From assembly GCA_021155045.1 (NCBI GenBank), contig JAJNQB010000021.1, forward strand, positions 62,001 through 126,000: 64,000 bases of DNA, given 5' to 3'. This document shows, piece after piece, positions 33,601 through 42,026 of this stretch (its first letter is position 1; the number at the start of each line of letters is the position of its first letter). The notes under the pieces are model-generated. The model saw only the letters and a list, made by a program, of their open reading frames with translations, did no database searches and was not told where the DNA came from. Origin of the DNA: Arcticibacter sp. Lineage in GTDB: Bacteria > Bacteroidota > Bacteroidia > 2-12-FULL-35-15. A program made the position numbers and the translations under genes.

Positions 33601-34382
33601 TTACAAATGTGGATTTTGGAACCGTAAAAGGTTTTTCCATTGCTTATGAGTTACGTAGATTATATAGTGGAGTGCAGTTGTCGGCAAATTACACCTTACA
33701 ATTTGCTGATGGAACTGGTTCTAGTGCTTCTGATGGGCAAAATTTAGTTGCTTCGGGGCAACCAAACTTAAGAACAACTCATCCTTTGGATTTTGACCAA
33801 CGCCATACGCTTGTATTAAATATTGATTATCGTTTTGGTGCAGGAAAAGATTATAAAGGACCTTCATTTACAATGAAAAAAGGAACAGATAGCGAAAAAA
33901 CAATAAAATTATTAGAAAATGTTGGAGCAAATGTAACATTCCGCGCTGGCTCTGGAACTCCTTACACAAAACAACAAAATATTTCACCTGAAGGACAATT
34001 TGGAATTCAAGTTCAACGTGGTTTAGAAGGTTCTATTAACGGATCTAATTTACCTTGGAACTTCAGAATGGATTTAAGAGTTGATAAGGATTTGGCACTT
34101 GAGTGGGGGGGCGACAAAGAAGGGAATGGTAAGAAACAAGCATCTCTAAATGTTTATTTGCAAGTATTGAATTTATTAAACACCAGAAATGTGATAGCTG
34201 TTTATAAAGCAACAGGCGATGCTAATGATGATGGATATTTAGCTTCAGCGGCAGCGCAAAACACTATTAATGGACAGTTAAATCCTCAGTCGTTCCGTGA
34301 TTTGTATTCTGTAAAAATTGACGACCCAAGAAACTTTCAACGTCCACGTGTTATCCGTTTAGGTTTAATATTATCATTCTAA
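30609..34382 (+). CDS. TonB-dependent receptor with CarboxypepD_reg domain
   Basis: An outer-membrane receptor of 1257 residues from the ATG chosen here, which gives a clean signal peptide (MLRKLLSTLSIVVASAGFVMSQ). A longer upstream frame is possible but spoils the signal. Next comes a CarboxypepD_reg-like domain (about residues 26-120; IPFANVLVEIGG, VGTTNIDGEVTIKPL, YVGYQAV), then a plug domain (about 150-250; GVYQKDEGEAVSVRGARSDGTIYFVDGQKV and GTPPEYGDATGGIISITTKGP), then a long barrel to the terminal Phe (RPRVIRLGLILSF). The domain plan is SusC-like, but no SusD gene is adjacent; instead a secreted protein and a PorV-like barrel follow. Substrate unknown. Confidence 0.93.
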   Translation: MLRKLLSTLSIVVASAGFVMSQNEAAIKVKLIDKANKETIPFANVLVEIGGIQAAVGTTNIDGEVTIKPLNPGKYNVKATYVGYQAVQMDNVSVSVGKTTYLNIEMTAGQQLDVVEVVEWTKPLIDPDTKSGGTVTAEEYRNMATKNINSVASTTAGVYQKDEGEAVSVRGARSDGTIYFVDGQKVIGSSGVPQSSVEQITVITGGTPPEYGDATGGIISITTKGPASKYTGGIELMTSGLGEKDGKSRGLDAYGYNFIGFSVNGPLLTKKDSASGVKKSVLGFSLAGEMVSEKDPAPSAGGFYQIKKEKLENLEQNPLRPSPQGQGFVLNSEYVTSDDIEKIKARNNVGQQALRLNGKIIYQPTPTMTITVGGSVDYSKKHDFTYEYALFNPVNNAQIIENTWRSYVKLTQRFNSNSTAEEEKASSIIKNAYFTLQVSYAKTNKKTQDDNHKGNIFDYGYIGKFTQTRKPSYQPEERYYDLNGDGSPDTTYAWWQNGFQDVSLAYTPGEQNPTGTPYTNYYFANTPADQIFNIFNVQQGFGMINGDRPRNVYSMWYNTGRQFNAYFNENTTQFRVFANFSADIKKHAIQLGFEYEQRVARNHSLNPIGLWTQMRQIANYHLSNLDTIPILNTDVHYFPDGTIDNTFSYYDFNRLDDGTMTEFGRNIRNQLGLSSTDWVDTDSYDPSTFSIDMFSADDLLNIGGTSYVSYYGYDHKGNKLKGNPSLDDFFTKKDANGNYTREIGAYQPIYIAGYIQDQFDFKDLKFRVGVRVDRFDANQKVLKDKYLLYEAKTAGEVNYSLFPSNTRPSNVGDDYVVYVNDFNNPSAIVGYRNGDTWYNSQGVEVTDPGTSLAGSNTVDGRIKPYLVNPSKTSAYDINSKAFKDYVPQINVMPRIAFAFPISDMANFFAHYDVLTQRPPSFNRMSPVQYMNMQFNPGDYINNPNLKPERTTEYELGFAQVLNEKKNSVLTLSAFYRELRDMIQTTSVYQAYPITYYSFTNVDFGTVKGFSIAYELRRLYSGVQLSANYTLQFADGTGSSASDGQNLVASGQPNLRTTHPLDFDQRHTLVLNIDYRFGAGKDYKGPSFTMKKGTDSEKTIKLLENVGANVTFRAGSGTPYTKQQNISPEGQFGIQVQRGLEGSINGSNLPWNFRMDLRVDKDLALEWGGDKEGNGKKQASLNVYLQVLNLLNTRNVIAVYKATGDANDDGYLASAAAQNTINGQLNPQSFRDLYSVKIDDPRNFQRPRVIRLGLILSF

Positions 34383-34425
34383 TTTTAATTATTATAAAGA
34401 AATGCTACAATTAAAAAATATAAAT

Positions 34426-37400
34426 ATGAAAACAAATCGTATTCATTTACTAATCTCAGCAGTTGTTGTTACGTTCTCGTTAAGCTTATCTGCAAAAGAA
34501 AATGTTGGCGGCAGCGGAATTGCACCTGTAAACAATAATATTGATCAGCAACGTTCAGTAGCAGCTCTTTGTACTCCTGCTACCGCTCAAACAGATTTAG
34601 ATATAAACAATGTTAGAACCCGTATTTTAGCTGGTGGTGATATGTGGTGGGATTTACAAAATGGAATTTATTTTGTTCCAAAGCCACCAGCAGGTCAAAC
34701 AGGTCCAACAGCTTTGTTTGCTGGTTCGCTTTGGATTGGAGGTAAAGACCCTGGCGGTACTTTAAAAGCTGCTGCAATGACTTACCGTCAAACAGGAAAC
34801 GATTTTTGGCCCGGACCTTTGGATAATTCTGCTGCTACGGATGCCACTATTTGTAATGTATGGGATAAGCATTGGAAAATAAATCGTAAAGATGCTGAAG
34901 CTTATTATGATTGGGCAATTAATGGATTTGTTGGACCTAACCCTGTTTCTCCTTCTGCTATGGACGTAATTAACAGTTGGCCCGTAAATGCCCCTGACGG
35001 ACATGCCGTTGCACCTTTTTATGACTTAAACAGTAATGGTTTTTATGAGCCACAAGCGGGCGAGGTACCTGATTTTGATGTTACAGGAACTCGTGGTTGT
35101 AATGCAAACCTTTTTGGCGACCAATGTTTGTTCTGGGTATTTAACGACAAAGGAAATATTCACTCCGAAACGAGTGGAGTACCAATTGGCTTAGAAATTC
35201 ATGCACAAGGTTTTGGGTTTCAAACAAATGATGAAATTAATAATATGACTTTTTACCGTTATAAAATTATTAATCGTTCTTCTTTCCGTTTAGATTCAAC
35301 TTATTTTGGTGTTTGGGTAGATCCCGATTTAGGTTCTGCCAACGATGATTTTGTGGGATGTGATGTGGGCTTAGGTTTAGGCTATTGTTATAACGGAGAT
35401 TTGGTGGATGATAATCCACCTGCAGGACAAATTCCTTATGGTGTAAATCCTCCTGCTATTGGTGTAGATTTTTTCGAAGGTCCTTATGCGGATAGTAATT
35501 TTATTGATGACCCTGCTGGTACGGTGCCTCCAAGTTTTTTAAATTATGGAAACGGGACCGTAGATGATGAACGTATTGGAATGAAAAAGTTTGTTTATTA
35601 TAATAATGATGGTTCTTTGACAGGAAATCCTGGTGGAGCTGTTGATGTTTATAACTACTTACGTGGGGTATGGAGAGATGGTACTCCTATTACATATGGA
35701 GGAAGTGGACATTTAACAGGTACACCATGCAATTATATGTTTCCTGGAACCTCTGACCCTTTAGGCTTTGGTACAAATATGAATCCGCAAGCACCTTGGG
35801 ATGAGACCTCATCTGGCAATGTGCCTGCAGATAGACGTTTCATTCAAAGCGCTGGATATTTTACCTTAAAACCTGGTGCAGTAAATTATATTACAAAAGG
35901 GGTTGTGTGGGCTCGTGCATCACAAGGTGGAAACTTAGCATCGGTTGCCTTAATGAAAGGTGCTGATTCTAAAGCGCAGAAACTATTTGATCGTTGTTTT
36001 AAAACATTAGATGGACCAACTGCTCCAAACTTAGCAATTCAAGAATTAAATCAAGAATTGATTTTAACTTGGAGTAATCCTTCAAATTCAAATAATTTTA
36101 AAGAATGGTACACAGAGGACGACAATCCAACCATTCCCGATTCTCTTTATCGTTTTCAAGGATACATGGTTTACCAATTAAAAGATGCTACAGTGAGTGC
36201 ATCAGAAGTTTACAATCCTGATAAAGCACGTTTAGTATTTCAGTGCGATAAAAAAGATCAAATTAAACAAATTGTAAATTATAATTTTGATTTGGGTTTA
36301 ACAGCTTTAGTTCCTCAAGAAATGGTAACCGGGGCTGATGCAGGAATTGTACATTCAATTTCAATAACCGAAGATAAATTTGCAGTTGGCAATCCACGTT
36401 TGATAAACCATAAAACATACTACTATGCAATTATTGCTTATGGCTTTAGTCCAACACAATCGCCAACTAATTTGAATATATTAACGGATTATCTTCCTTT
36501 TATTGCTGGGCGAAAACAAGCTGATGGATATTTTGCACATTCTGCAATTCCTCATATTCCAAATCCTGAATCCGGTGGAACAGAGCAACATTCTAATTAT
36601 GGTACTGGTCCAAAATTAACTCGTATCGAAGGTCAAGGAAATGGTGGAAATGTTTTAGATTTTACTGAATCTACAATAGCAAGTATTTTAGCTTCGCCAA
36701 CAAACAGAGTTTTAAATCCTACGTATGAAAACAGCAGAGGTCCTGTAAATATTAAAGTGGTTGACCCTTTGAATGTTCCACTTGATAATAATTTTACATT
36801 TACATTGTACGATACAATTACTAAATGGAACAGTATTTCTTCTGTAGGTTTATGGAAATTAGTTAATACTACTACTGGGCAAACTATTTTGTCTGATAAA
36901 AACATTCAGATACCAAATGAGCAGTTGATAAATGGACAAGTAAGTGGAGTATCTTCTGTTACAATTCCTAAATGGGGAATCTCTATTAATGTTTCTTATA
37001 CAACTGACCCAGGAACTGCAACTGCTACTAAGAATGGTTTCTTAACAGCAACGATGACTTTTTCTGACTTAACAAAACAATGGTTAACATCTGTTCCAGA
37101 CGCAGAAGGTGATACCGACTTCAACTGGATTCGATCTGGTACAAGTACAGCTCCTGCAGACTATGCTGGTTTGGATGATAATCAAGAATATGAAAAAGTA
37201 CTTGGCGGAACTTGGGCTCCCTATCGTTTGTGTGCATACAGTGCAACCGATTTAAGTTATAGAGCAGGTCCGGCATGGAATAAATTCAATGTATTAACGC
37301 AATTGAAAAATTTAGCAAGCGTGGATGTTGTTATTACAAGCGATAAATCAAAATGGACACGCTGTCCTGTAATTGAAATGCAAGATGAAACTGCCCTTGC

Positions 37401-38412
37401 AATTGGAGGAGCAATAAAACACCACATGCGTAAATCTCCATCTATTGATAAAAATGGATTAAAAGCAGGTGATGTGGGTTATAATTCTGCTGAAGGAGAC
37501 TTCGGAGGTTCACAACCAATGGGTATGGGTTGGTTTCCTGGTTATGCTATTAACCTTGAAACAGGAGAACGTTTGAATATGGCGTATGGAGAAGATTCAT
37601 ATTATGCATTAGAAAATGGTGCAGACATGAAATGGAATCCAACATCTACTTCAACAAGTGGAGGTGATCCAATATTTGGTGGTAAACATTATATTTATGT
37701 GTTTGGTCATAATGGAGATAGAGCATATAGTGGTGATGCTCAAATGGGCAATGGATTAAGAGATGTTCCAACCTATGATCAAGGGGTTACATTATATCAA
37801 CTTTTTAAGGCTACTGAAAACACTACCAGTACAACAAGCGATGCTTACAAACGTGAAATATATGCAGATGCAATGTGGGTTAATATTCCTAGATTAGTTG
37901 CTGGTCATGCCTTGTTGGAAAGCACAGTAAAAATTCGTTTACGAGTAGCTAAATCTTATCAAAAAGGATATGCTACAACTAGCACCCCTCTTGCTGATAC
38001 AACATTAGCACCTCAAAACAAGAATATGCCGATGTACACGTTCAATACGAAAGATATTGAAACACATAAAAATGATGCAACTGCCGCAAAAGATGCATTG
38101 TCAATAATTAATGTAGTTCCAAATCCGTATTATGCTTATTCTTCTTATGAAAAAACAGCATTGGAAAACATTGTAAAAATAACCAATTTACCAGAAAAAT
38201 GTACTATTACTATTTATACTTTAAATGGTACATTGATACGTAAATTTAGCAAAGATGATACAAAAACATCATTAGATTGGGATTTGAAAAACTCTGCCAG
38301 AATTCCAATTGCAAGTGGTTTGTATATTATTCATGTAGATGTACCAGATGTTGGTGAAAAAATATTGAAATGGTTTGGAGTATTAAGACCAATCGATTTG
38401 GATAATTATTAA
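34426..38412 (+). CDS. Large secreted protein with FlgD-like/T9SS-like C-terminus
   Basis: A 1328-residue exported protein from the ATG chosen, with a signal peptide (MKTNRIHLLISAVVVTFSLSLSA) that an extra upstream Met would extend. The middle contains fibronectin-III-like segments (GPTAPNLAIQELNQELILTWSNPS) and long calcium-site-like stretches rich in Asp/Asn/Gly (DLNSNGFYEPQAGEVPDF). The C-terminal 90 residues (VVPNPYYAYSSYE... to ...GLYIIHVDVPDVGEKILKWFG) resemble the FlgD/T9SS type A fold but end VLRPIDLDNY rather than in the usual basic tail. A homologous ending (KWFGV-RPIDLD) is familiar from uncharacterised Bacteroidota proteins. It lies 43 bp after the TonB receptor, likely in one operon. 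Confidence 0.85.
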   Translation: MKTNRIHLLISAVVVTFSLSLSAKENVGGSGIAPVNNNIDQQRSVAALCTPATAQTDLDINNVRTRILAGGDMWWDLQNGIYFVPKPPAGQTGPTALFAGSLWIGGKDPGGTLKAAAMTYRQTGNDFWPGPLDNSAATDATICNVWDKHWKINRKDAEAYYDWAINGFVGPNPVSPSAMDVINSWPVNAPDGHAVAPFYDLNSNGFYEPQAGEVPDFDVTGTRGCNANLFGDQCLFWVFNDKGNIHSETSGVPIGLEIHAQGFGFQTNDEINNMTFYRYKIINRSSFRLDSTYFGVWVDPDLGSANDDFVGCDVGLGLGYCYNGDLVDDNPPAGQIPYGVNPPAIGVDFFEGPYADSNFIDDPAGTVPPSFLNYGNGTVDDERIGMKKFVYYNNDGSLTGNPGGAVDVYNYLRGVWRDGTPITYGGSGHLTGTPCNYMFPGTSDPLGFGTNMNPQAPWDETSSGNVPADRRFIQSAGYFTLKPGAVNYITKGVVWARASQGGNLASVALMKGADSKAQKLFDRCFKTLDGPTAPNLAIQELNQELILTWSNPSNSNNFKEWYTEDDNPTIPDSLYRFQGYMVYQLKDATVSASEVYNPDKARLVFQCDKKDQIKQIVNYNFDLGLTALVPQEMVTGADAGIVHSISITEDKFAVGNPRLINHKTYYYAIIAYGFSPTQSPTNLNILTDYLPFIAGRKQADGYFAHSAIPHIPNPESGGTEQHSNYGTGPKLTRIEGQGNGGNVLDFTESTIASILASPTNRVLNPTYENSRGPVNIKVVDPLNVPLDNNFTFTLYDTITKWNSISSVGLWKLVNTTTGQTILSDKNIQIPNEQLINGQVSGVSSVTIPKWGISINVSYTTDPGTATATKNGFLTATMTFSDLTKQWLTSVPDAEGDTDFNWIRSGTSTAPADYAGLDDNQEYEKVLGGTWAPYRLCAYSATDLSYRAGPAWNKFNVLTQLKNLASVDVVITSDKSKWTRCPVIEMQDETALAIGGAIKHHMRKSPSIDKNGLKAGDVGYNSAEGDFGGSQPMGMGWFPGYAINLETGERLNMAYGEDSYYALENGADMKWNPTSTSTSGGDPIFGGKHYIYVFGHNGDRAYSGDAQMGNGLRDVPTYDQGVTLYQLFKATENTTSTTSDAYKREIYADAMWVNIPRLVAGHALLESTVKIRLRVAKSYQKGYATTSTPLADTTLAPQNKNMPMYTFNTKDIETHKNDATAAKDALSIINVVPNPYYAYSSYEKTALENIVKITNLPEKCTITIYTLNGTLIRKFSKDDTKTSLDWDLKNSARIPIASGLYIIHVDVPDVGEKILKWFGVLRPIDLDNY

Positions 38413-38463
38413 GATTAATAAATGCTATAAAAAAGGAATTACGACTTTTTAAATTCAATGGAT

Positions 38464-39543
38464 ATGAAAAAATATATTAAAATAAGTGCTTTAGTAGCTT
38501 TGGCGGGTATATTCTGTTTACCTGTTAATACAATATTTGCAGGAAATCCTGATCGTGCTGGACAAGCAGGTGCAACACAGTTACTTATTAACCCTTGGGC
38601 ACGTAGCTCTGGCTATGGTGGATCGAATGTTTCGTCAGCTCGTGGCTTAGAGGCTATGTTTATTAATGTTGCAGGAACAGCCTTTACCAAAAAAACAGAA
38701 TTGTTGTTTTCTCGTACTCAGTGGTTAAAAGGTACAGATATAAACATCAATGCATTTGGTTTAACACAACGTGTTGGTGAAACTGGAGCAATAGGATTAA
38801 CGGTTATGTCTATTAATTTTGGAGATATTCCTATTACTACTGTTGATCAACCAGAAGGTGGATTGGGTACTTTTTCTCCTCAATTTATTAATATCGGAGT
38901 ATCTTATGCAAAAGGTTTTTCTGATAATATCTTTGGTGGAATTACTTTAAAAGTAATTACTGAAAAAATATCAAATGTTAGTGCTAGAGGTGTTGCTTTG
39001 GATGCAGGTATCCAATATTTAGCTGGTAAAAACGACCAACTGAAATTTGGTATTACACTAAAAAATGTTGGACCAAGAATGAAATATTCTGGTGATGGAT
39101 TAGGCATAAAAACACCTATACCAGGAAATACACAAGGAGCAACAATGACTGCAGAGAATAGAGCAGCACAATTCGAGTTGCCGTCTTTGCTATCAATTGG
39201 AGCAGGATATGATTTTTATATGAAAAAAGATACTGCTGGTTCAAAAACGCATAGAATTACTGCATTGGGTTCATTTACTTCTAATTCGTTTTCGAAAGAC
39301 CAATATAATTTAGGGTTAGAATACGGTTGGAAAAATATGTTAATGGTACGTGCAGGATATTCTTACGAAAAAGGAATTTTTAGCAAAGATACAAGAACGA
39401 CTGTTTTTACAGGACCTTCGGCAGGATTTACACTTGAAATTCCATTTGGTAAAAATAAATCTACTTTTGGTTTAGATTATTCTTATCGTGCAACAAATCC
39501 TTTTAATGGAACACATTCATTTGGAGCTCGTATAAATTTATAA
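38464..39543 (+). CDS. PorV/PorQ-family outer-membrane protein
   Basis: A 359-residue outer-membrane barrel with signal peptide (about residues 1-27, ending IFAG); a Met two codons upstream is an alternative. The N-terminus of the mature protein (AGQAGATQLLINPWARSSGYGGSNVSSARGLEAMFINVAGTAF) is the diagnostic segment of the PorV/PorQ (UPF0164) family. Later strands include FSPQFINIGVSYAKGFSDNIFGGITLKVI, KFGITLKNVGPRMKY and the terminal FGARINL. PorV shuttles T9SS substrates to the attachment complex; this paralogue, encoded right after a secreted protein with a T9SS-like end, may serve that substrate specifically. A terminator closes the operon just downstream. Confidence 0.88.
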   Translation: MKKYIKISALVALAGIFCLPVNTIFAGNPDRAGQAGATQLLINPWARSSGYGGSNVSSARGLEAMFINVAGTAFTKKTELLFSRTQWLKGTDININAFGLTQRVGETGAIGLTVMSINFGDIPITTVDQPEGGLGTFSPQFINIGVSYAKGFSDNIFGGITLKVITEKISNVSARGVALDAGIQYLAGKNDQLKFGITLKNVGPRMKYSGDGLGIKTPIPGNTQGATMTAENRAAQFELPSLLSIGAGYDFYMKKDTAGSKTHRITALGSFTSNSFSKDQYNLGLEYGWKNMLMVRAGYSYEKGIFSKDTRTTVFTGPSAGFTLEIPFGKNKSTFGLDYSYRATNPFNGTHSFGARINL

Positions 39544-39570
39544 TTTTTATATATTTGTTTTTAAATAAAA

Positions 39571-39605
39571 GAGTCCTTCTGTTTTAAACAGAAGGATTCT
39601 TTTTC
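39571..39605 (+). terminator. Rho-independent terminator closing the TonB/PorV operon
   Basis: TCCTTCTGTTT (39574-39584) pairs with AAACAGAAGGA (39586-39596) around a single T, extended by GAG/TTC at the base, and is followed by CTTTTTC. It lies 30 bp after the PorV-like stop and before greA. Confidence 0.85.
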
Positions 39606-39638
39606 TGTTTTTAGAGTATCAATACAAATTAAAATAAA

Positions 39639-40112
39639 ATGGCACAGATATCTTATTATACTGAAGAAGGATTAAAAAAATTAAAAGACGAATTACATCA
39701 TTTAAAGGTGCATGAGCGCTCTTATATTTCTAAACAGATAGCGGAAGCAAGAGATAAAGGAGATCTGTCTGAGAATGCCGAATATGATGCAGCAAAAGAA
39801 GCTCAAGGGCTATTAGAGCTTAAAATATCTAAATTAGAAGAAGTTCTTAATAATGCCAGAGTGATAGATGAATCAACGTTAGATTTATCAAAAGCCCTGA
39901 TTTTATCTATTGTTAAAATAAAAAATGTTGCAAATGGTGCAACAATGAAATATACCCTAGTTGCGGAAAGTGAAGCGGATTTAAAAGCAGGAAAAATTTC
40001 GGTAGATTCCCCAATTGGCAAAGGTTTACTGGGTAAAAAAGTTGGAGAAGTTGTAGATATTAAAGTTCCTTCTGGAGTGATGAAATTTGAAATTATTGAA
40101 ATTTCTAGATAA
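39639..40112 (+). CDS. greA: Transcription elongation factor GreA
   Basis: A 157-residue GreA factor that rescues backtracked RNA polymerase by stimulating transcript cleavage. N-terminal coiled-coil with the tip acidic residues in GDLSENAEYDAAKEAQ (conserved Asp-Leu-Ser-Glu-Asn-Ala-Glu-Tyr), then the FKBP-like C-terminal domain ending in SPIGKGLLGKKVGEVVDIKVPSG. Full length and canonical. The HIT gene starts 8 bp downstream. Confidence 0.98.
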   Translation: MAQISYYTEEGLKKLKDELHHLKVHERSYISKQIAEARDKGDLSENAEYDAAKEAQGLLELKISKLEEVLNNARVIDESTLDLSKALILSIVKIKNVANGATMKYTLVAESEADLKAGKISVDSPIGKGLLGKKVGEVVDIKVPSGVMKFEIIEISR

Positions 40113-40120
40113 CAACTGCC

Positions 40121-40516
40121 ATGTCAAGCATTTTTACTAAAATAATTAATGGTGAAATTCCATCTTACCAAATTGCTGAAAATGATAAATTTTTAGCCTT
40201 CTTGGATGTTTTTCCTTTGGTTCATGGTCATGTTCTTGTAATCCCAAAAAACGAAACGGATTACATTTTTGATATTGATGATGTTGATTTATCAGAGATG
40301 ATGTTATTTGCTAAAAAAGTAGCTAAAGCAATTAAAAAAAGTATTTCCTGTAAAAGAGTTGGTGTTGCTGTAATTGGATTAGAAGTACCACATGCACATA
40401 TTCATTTGGTGCCAATGAATACAGTAAACGATATTAATTTTACTCAAGCTAAATTAAAACCTACTAATGAAGAACTAGAAAAAATGGCCCAGCTAATAAA
40501 GAGTAATGTTTTGTGA
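40121..40516 (+). CDS. HIT-family nucleotide hydrolase (Hint-like)
   Basis: A 131-residue histidine triad protein. The triad appears as VPHAHIHLVP near the C-terminus, with the N-terminal SIFTKIINGEIPSYQIAENDKFLAFLDVFPLVHGHVLVIPK as the typical opening of bacterial Hint-like proteins. It hydrolyses AMP-lysine or other nucleoside phosphoramidate/ester bonds. Co-transcription with greA is common in Bacteroidota and supported here by the short gap. Confidence 0.95.
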   Translation: MSSIFTKIINGEIPSYQIAENDKFLAFLDVFPLVHGHVLVIPKNETDYIFDIDDVDLSEMMLFAKKVAKAIKKSISCKRVGVAVIGLEVPHAHIHLVPMNTVNDINFTQAKLKPTNEELEKMAQLIKSNVL

Positions 40517-40533
40517 TAGTTGGTTTCAGTATT

Positions 40534-41487
40534 TTACTTCCTTTTTTTCTTTTCTTTATTGATCATAACATCACTTTCTTTGCCTTTGCTACCACCTTTT
40601 GGGTTCTGGTAAAGATTGTCGCTATTGGTTTTGTCATTTTTAGGAGCAATGTTTTCTACAAACAGCCATTTCCCTTTTTTTATTTTAAAACCATCGTATT
40701 CAAAATCTGCTGTACAGTAGTATTGGTATTGCCCTTCAAACTGTGGTTCCATAGGTGCTAATCGATCAAACGTAATCATATTAAGTGATTCGTTATACTT
40801 TAAAACGAAGGCGCAATTACTAGCAAATTCAAAACTTATTCTTTTTGGATTTTTTTTAGGAATATCAAATACATCTGCTCCAAATTTTGGATTTCCATTG
40901 TATTCAAATGTTAATACATCAATGAATTTTTTTTGCGATACTTTATCATTGCCATCCCAACCAAGCAGCGTATAATAAGTTTTTGATTTTGTTTTTACTG
41001 GAATAATTTTGTAGTACAACATTCCGTACCATTTTTTATTATCACTAATATAATTTTCTGTGTTTTTTATGTCTGCTGATTTATCAATTAGCGGATAAAC
41101 TAAGATGCTTTCAATTTTCTTTTTTGAAACAATGTATTTTTCTTGGATAAAACCGTAGTATTTATAAGTGCCATCGTTCAAAGGGACATTCCAGTGGATG
41201 ATTCTAAACACATTGTCGGGAGAATTAAGGATTCCAAAATCTTTTTTTAGTGAGTCGAAGTTAAAGTTATATGAATCTTGTCGATTTAATGTTTCTTCAA
41301 AAAGAGAAATAATTTCTGTATTTAAAGAATTTTTTTCTTCTTCTGTTATTTTTTTTGTGTGAAATAATTTGTTTGAAAGTAACAGAATTTTTTTCTGTTG
41401 TTGTTCAAAAAAAGTAGATGATGTATCGTTTTTAGAATATGATACAAGGCTTATTAACATCAGAAAAAGAGGAATCACTTTTTGCAT
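40534..41487 (-). CDS. Exported hypothetical protein, 317 residues
   Basis: A signal peptide (MQKVIPLFLMLISLVSYS) is followed by a globular domain I cannot assign. Segments such as FRIIHWNVPLNDGTYKYYGFIQ, KWYGMLYYKIIPVKTKSKTYYTLLGWDGND, RISFEFASNCAFVLKYNESLNMITFDRLAP and PQFEGQYQYY are regular beta-strands; a similar set is familiar from Bacteroidota proteins of unknown function. The C-terminus is lysine-rich (SDVMINKEKKKRK). It has no partner gene in a short distance on the same strand except the ferredoxin gene, from which a terminator separates it. Confidence 0.7.
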   Translation of the reverse strand: MQKVIPLFLMLISLVSYSKNDTSSTFFEQQQKKILLLSNKLFHTKKITEEEKNSLNTEIISLFEETLNRQDSYNFNFDSLKKDFGILNSPDNVFRIIHWNVPLNDGTYKYYGFIQEKYIVSKKKIESILVYPLIDKSADIKNTENYISDNKKWYGMLYYKIIPVKTKSKTYYTLLGWDGNDKVSQKKFIDVLTFEYNGNPKFGADVFDIPKKNPKRISFEFASNCAFVLKYNESLNMITFDRLAPMEPQFEGQYQYYCTADFEYDGFKIKKGKWLFVENIAPKNDKTNSDNLYQNPKGGSKGKESDVMINKEKKKRK

Positions 41488-41541
41488 GTTTCAAAATTAC
41501 ACAAATAATAACGTAATGATTGGTGTTTTATTACAACAAAA

Positions 41542-41570
41542 AAAGCACCATTCTTTTTGAATGGTGCTTT
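41542..41570 (-). terminator. Rho-independent terminator after the ferredoxin gene
   Basis: AAAGCACCATTC / GAATGGTGCTTT 12-bp stem with a T5 loop (A5 on the minus strand) and a T7 tail on the minus strand. It ends the minus-strand ferredoxin transcript before the exported hypothetical gene. Confidence 0.85.
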
Positions 41571-41589
41571 TGATTTTTTTAATTGTAGA

Positions 41590-41937
41590 TTATAAATGCA
41601 AAGTAGCTTTTTTGTCCAAAAGCTCTTCTTTACTTTCTCTCCAGTTTTCGTCATCTACACAGCAATCAACTGGGCAAACAGCGGCACACTGAGGTTCTTC
41701 ATGGAAACCAACACATTCAGTGCATTTATCGGAAACGATATAATATAAATCCATCGAAACAGGTGTTTGAGGTGCATCAGCATCAGCAGAAATTCCACTT
41801 TTAGATGTAAATTCTCCTTTTAAAGAAGTGCCATCAGCAAATCTCCATTCGTTACCACCTTCGTAAATAGCATTGTTAGGACATTCTGGCTCACAAGCTC
41901 CACAATTTATGCATTCATCTGTAATTTTAATTGCCAT
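41590..41937 (-). CDS. 2[4Fe-4S] ferredoxin
   Basis: A 115-residue bacterial-type ferredoxin from the ATG of MAIKITDECINCGACEPECPNNAI; an upstream in-frame extension is ignored because the conserved N-terminus starts here. Two clusters: Cys-x2-Cys-x2-Cys-x3-Cys in CINCGACEPECP and, after an insertion, CTECVGFHEEPQCAAVCPVDC, where a longer loop separates the second and third Cys as in Allochromatium-type ferredoxins. It is divergent from the acyl-CoA reductase gene, a pairing often seen in Bacteroidota. Confidence 0.95.
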   Translation of the reverse strand: MAIKITDECINCGACEPECPNNAIYEGGNEWRFADGTSLKGEFTSKSGISADADAPQTPVSMDLYYIVSDKCTECVGFHEEPQCAAVCPVDCCVDDENWRESKEELLDKKATLHL

Positions 41938-42026
41938 AAGTGTATAATAGTTTTTAGTTTTGTATAAAAATCGATACAAATATAACACATACTTTCTTAA
42001 TAGTAAATCGAAAGAATAGAAAATTT

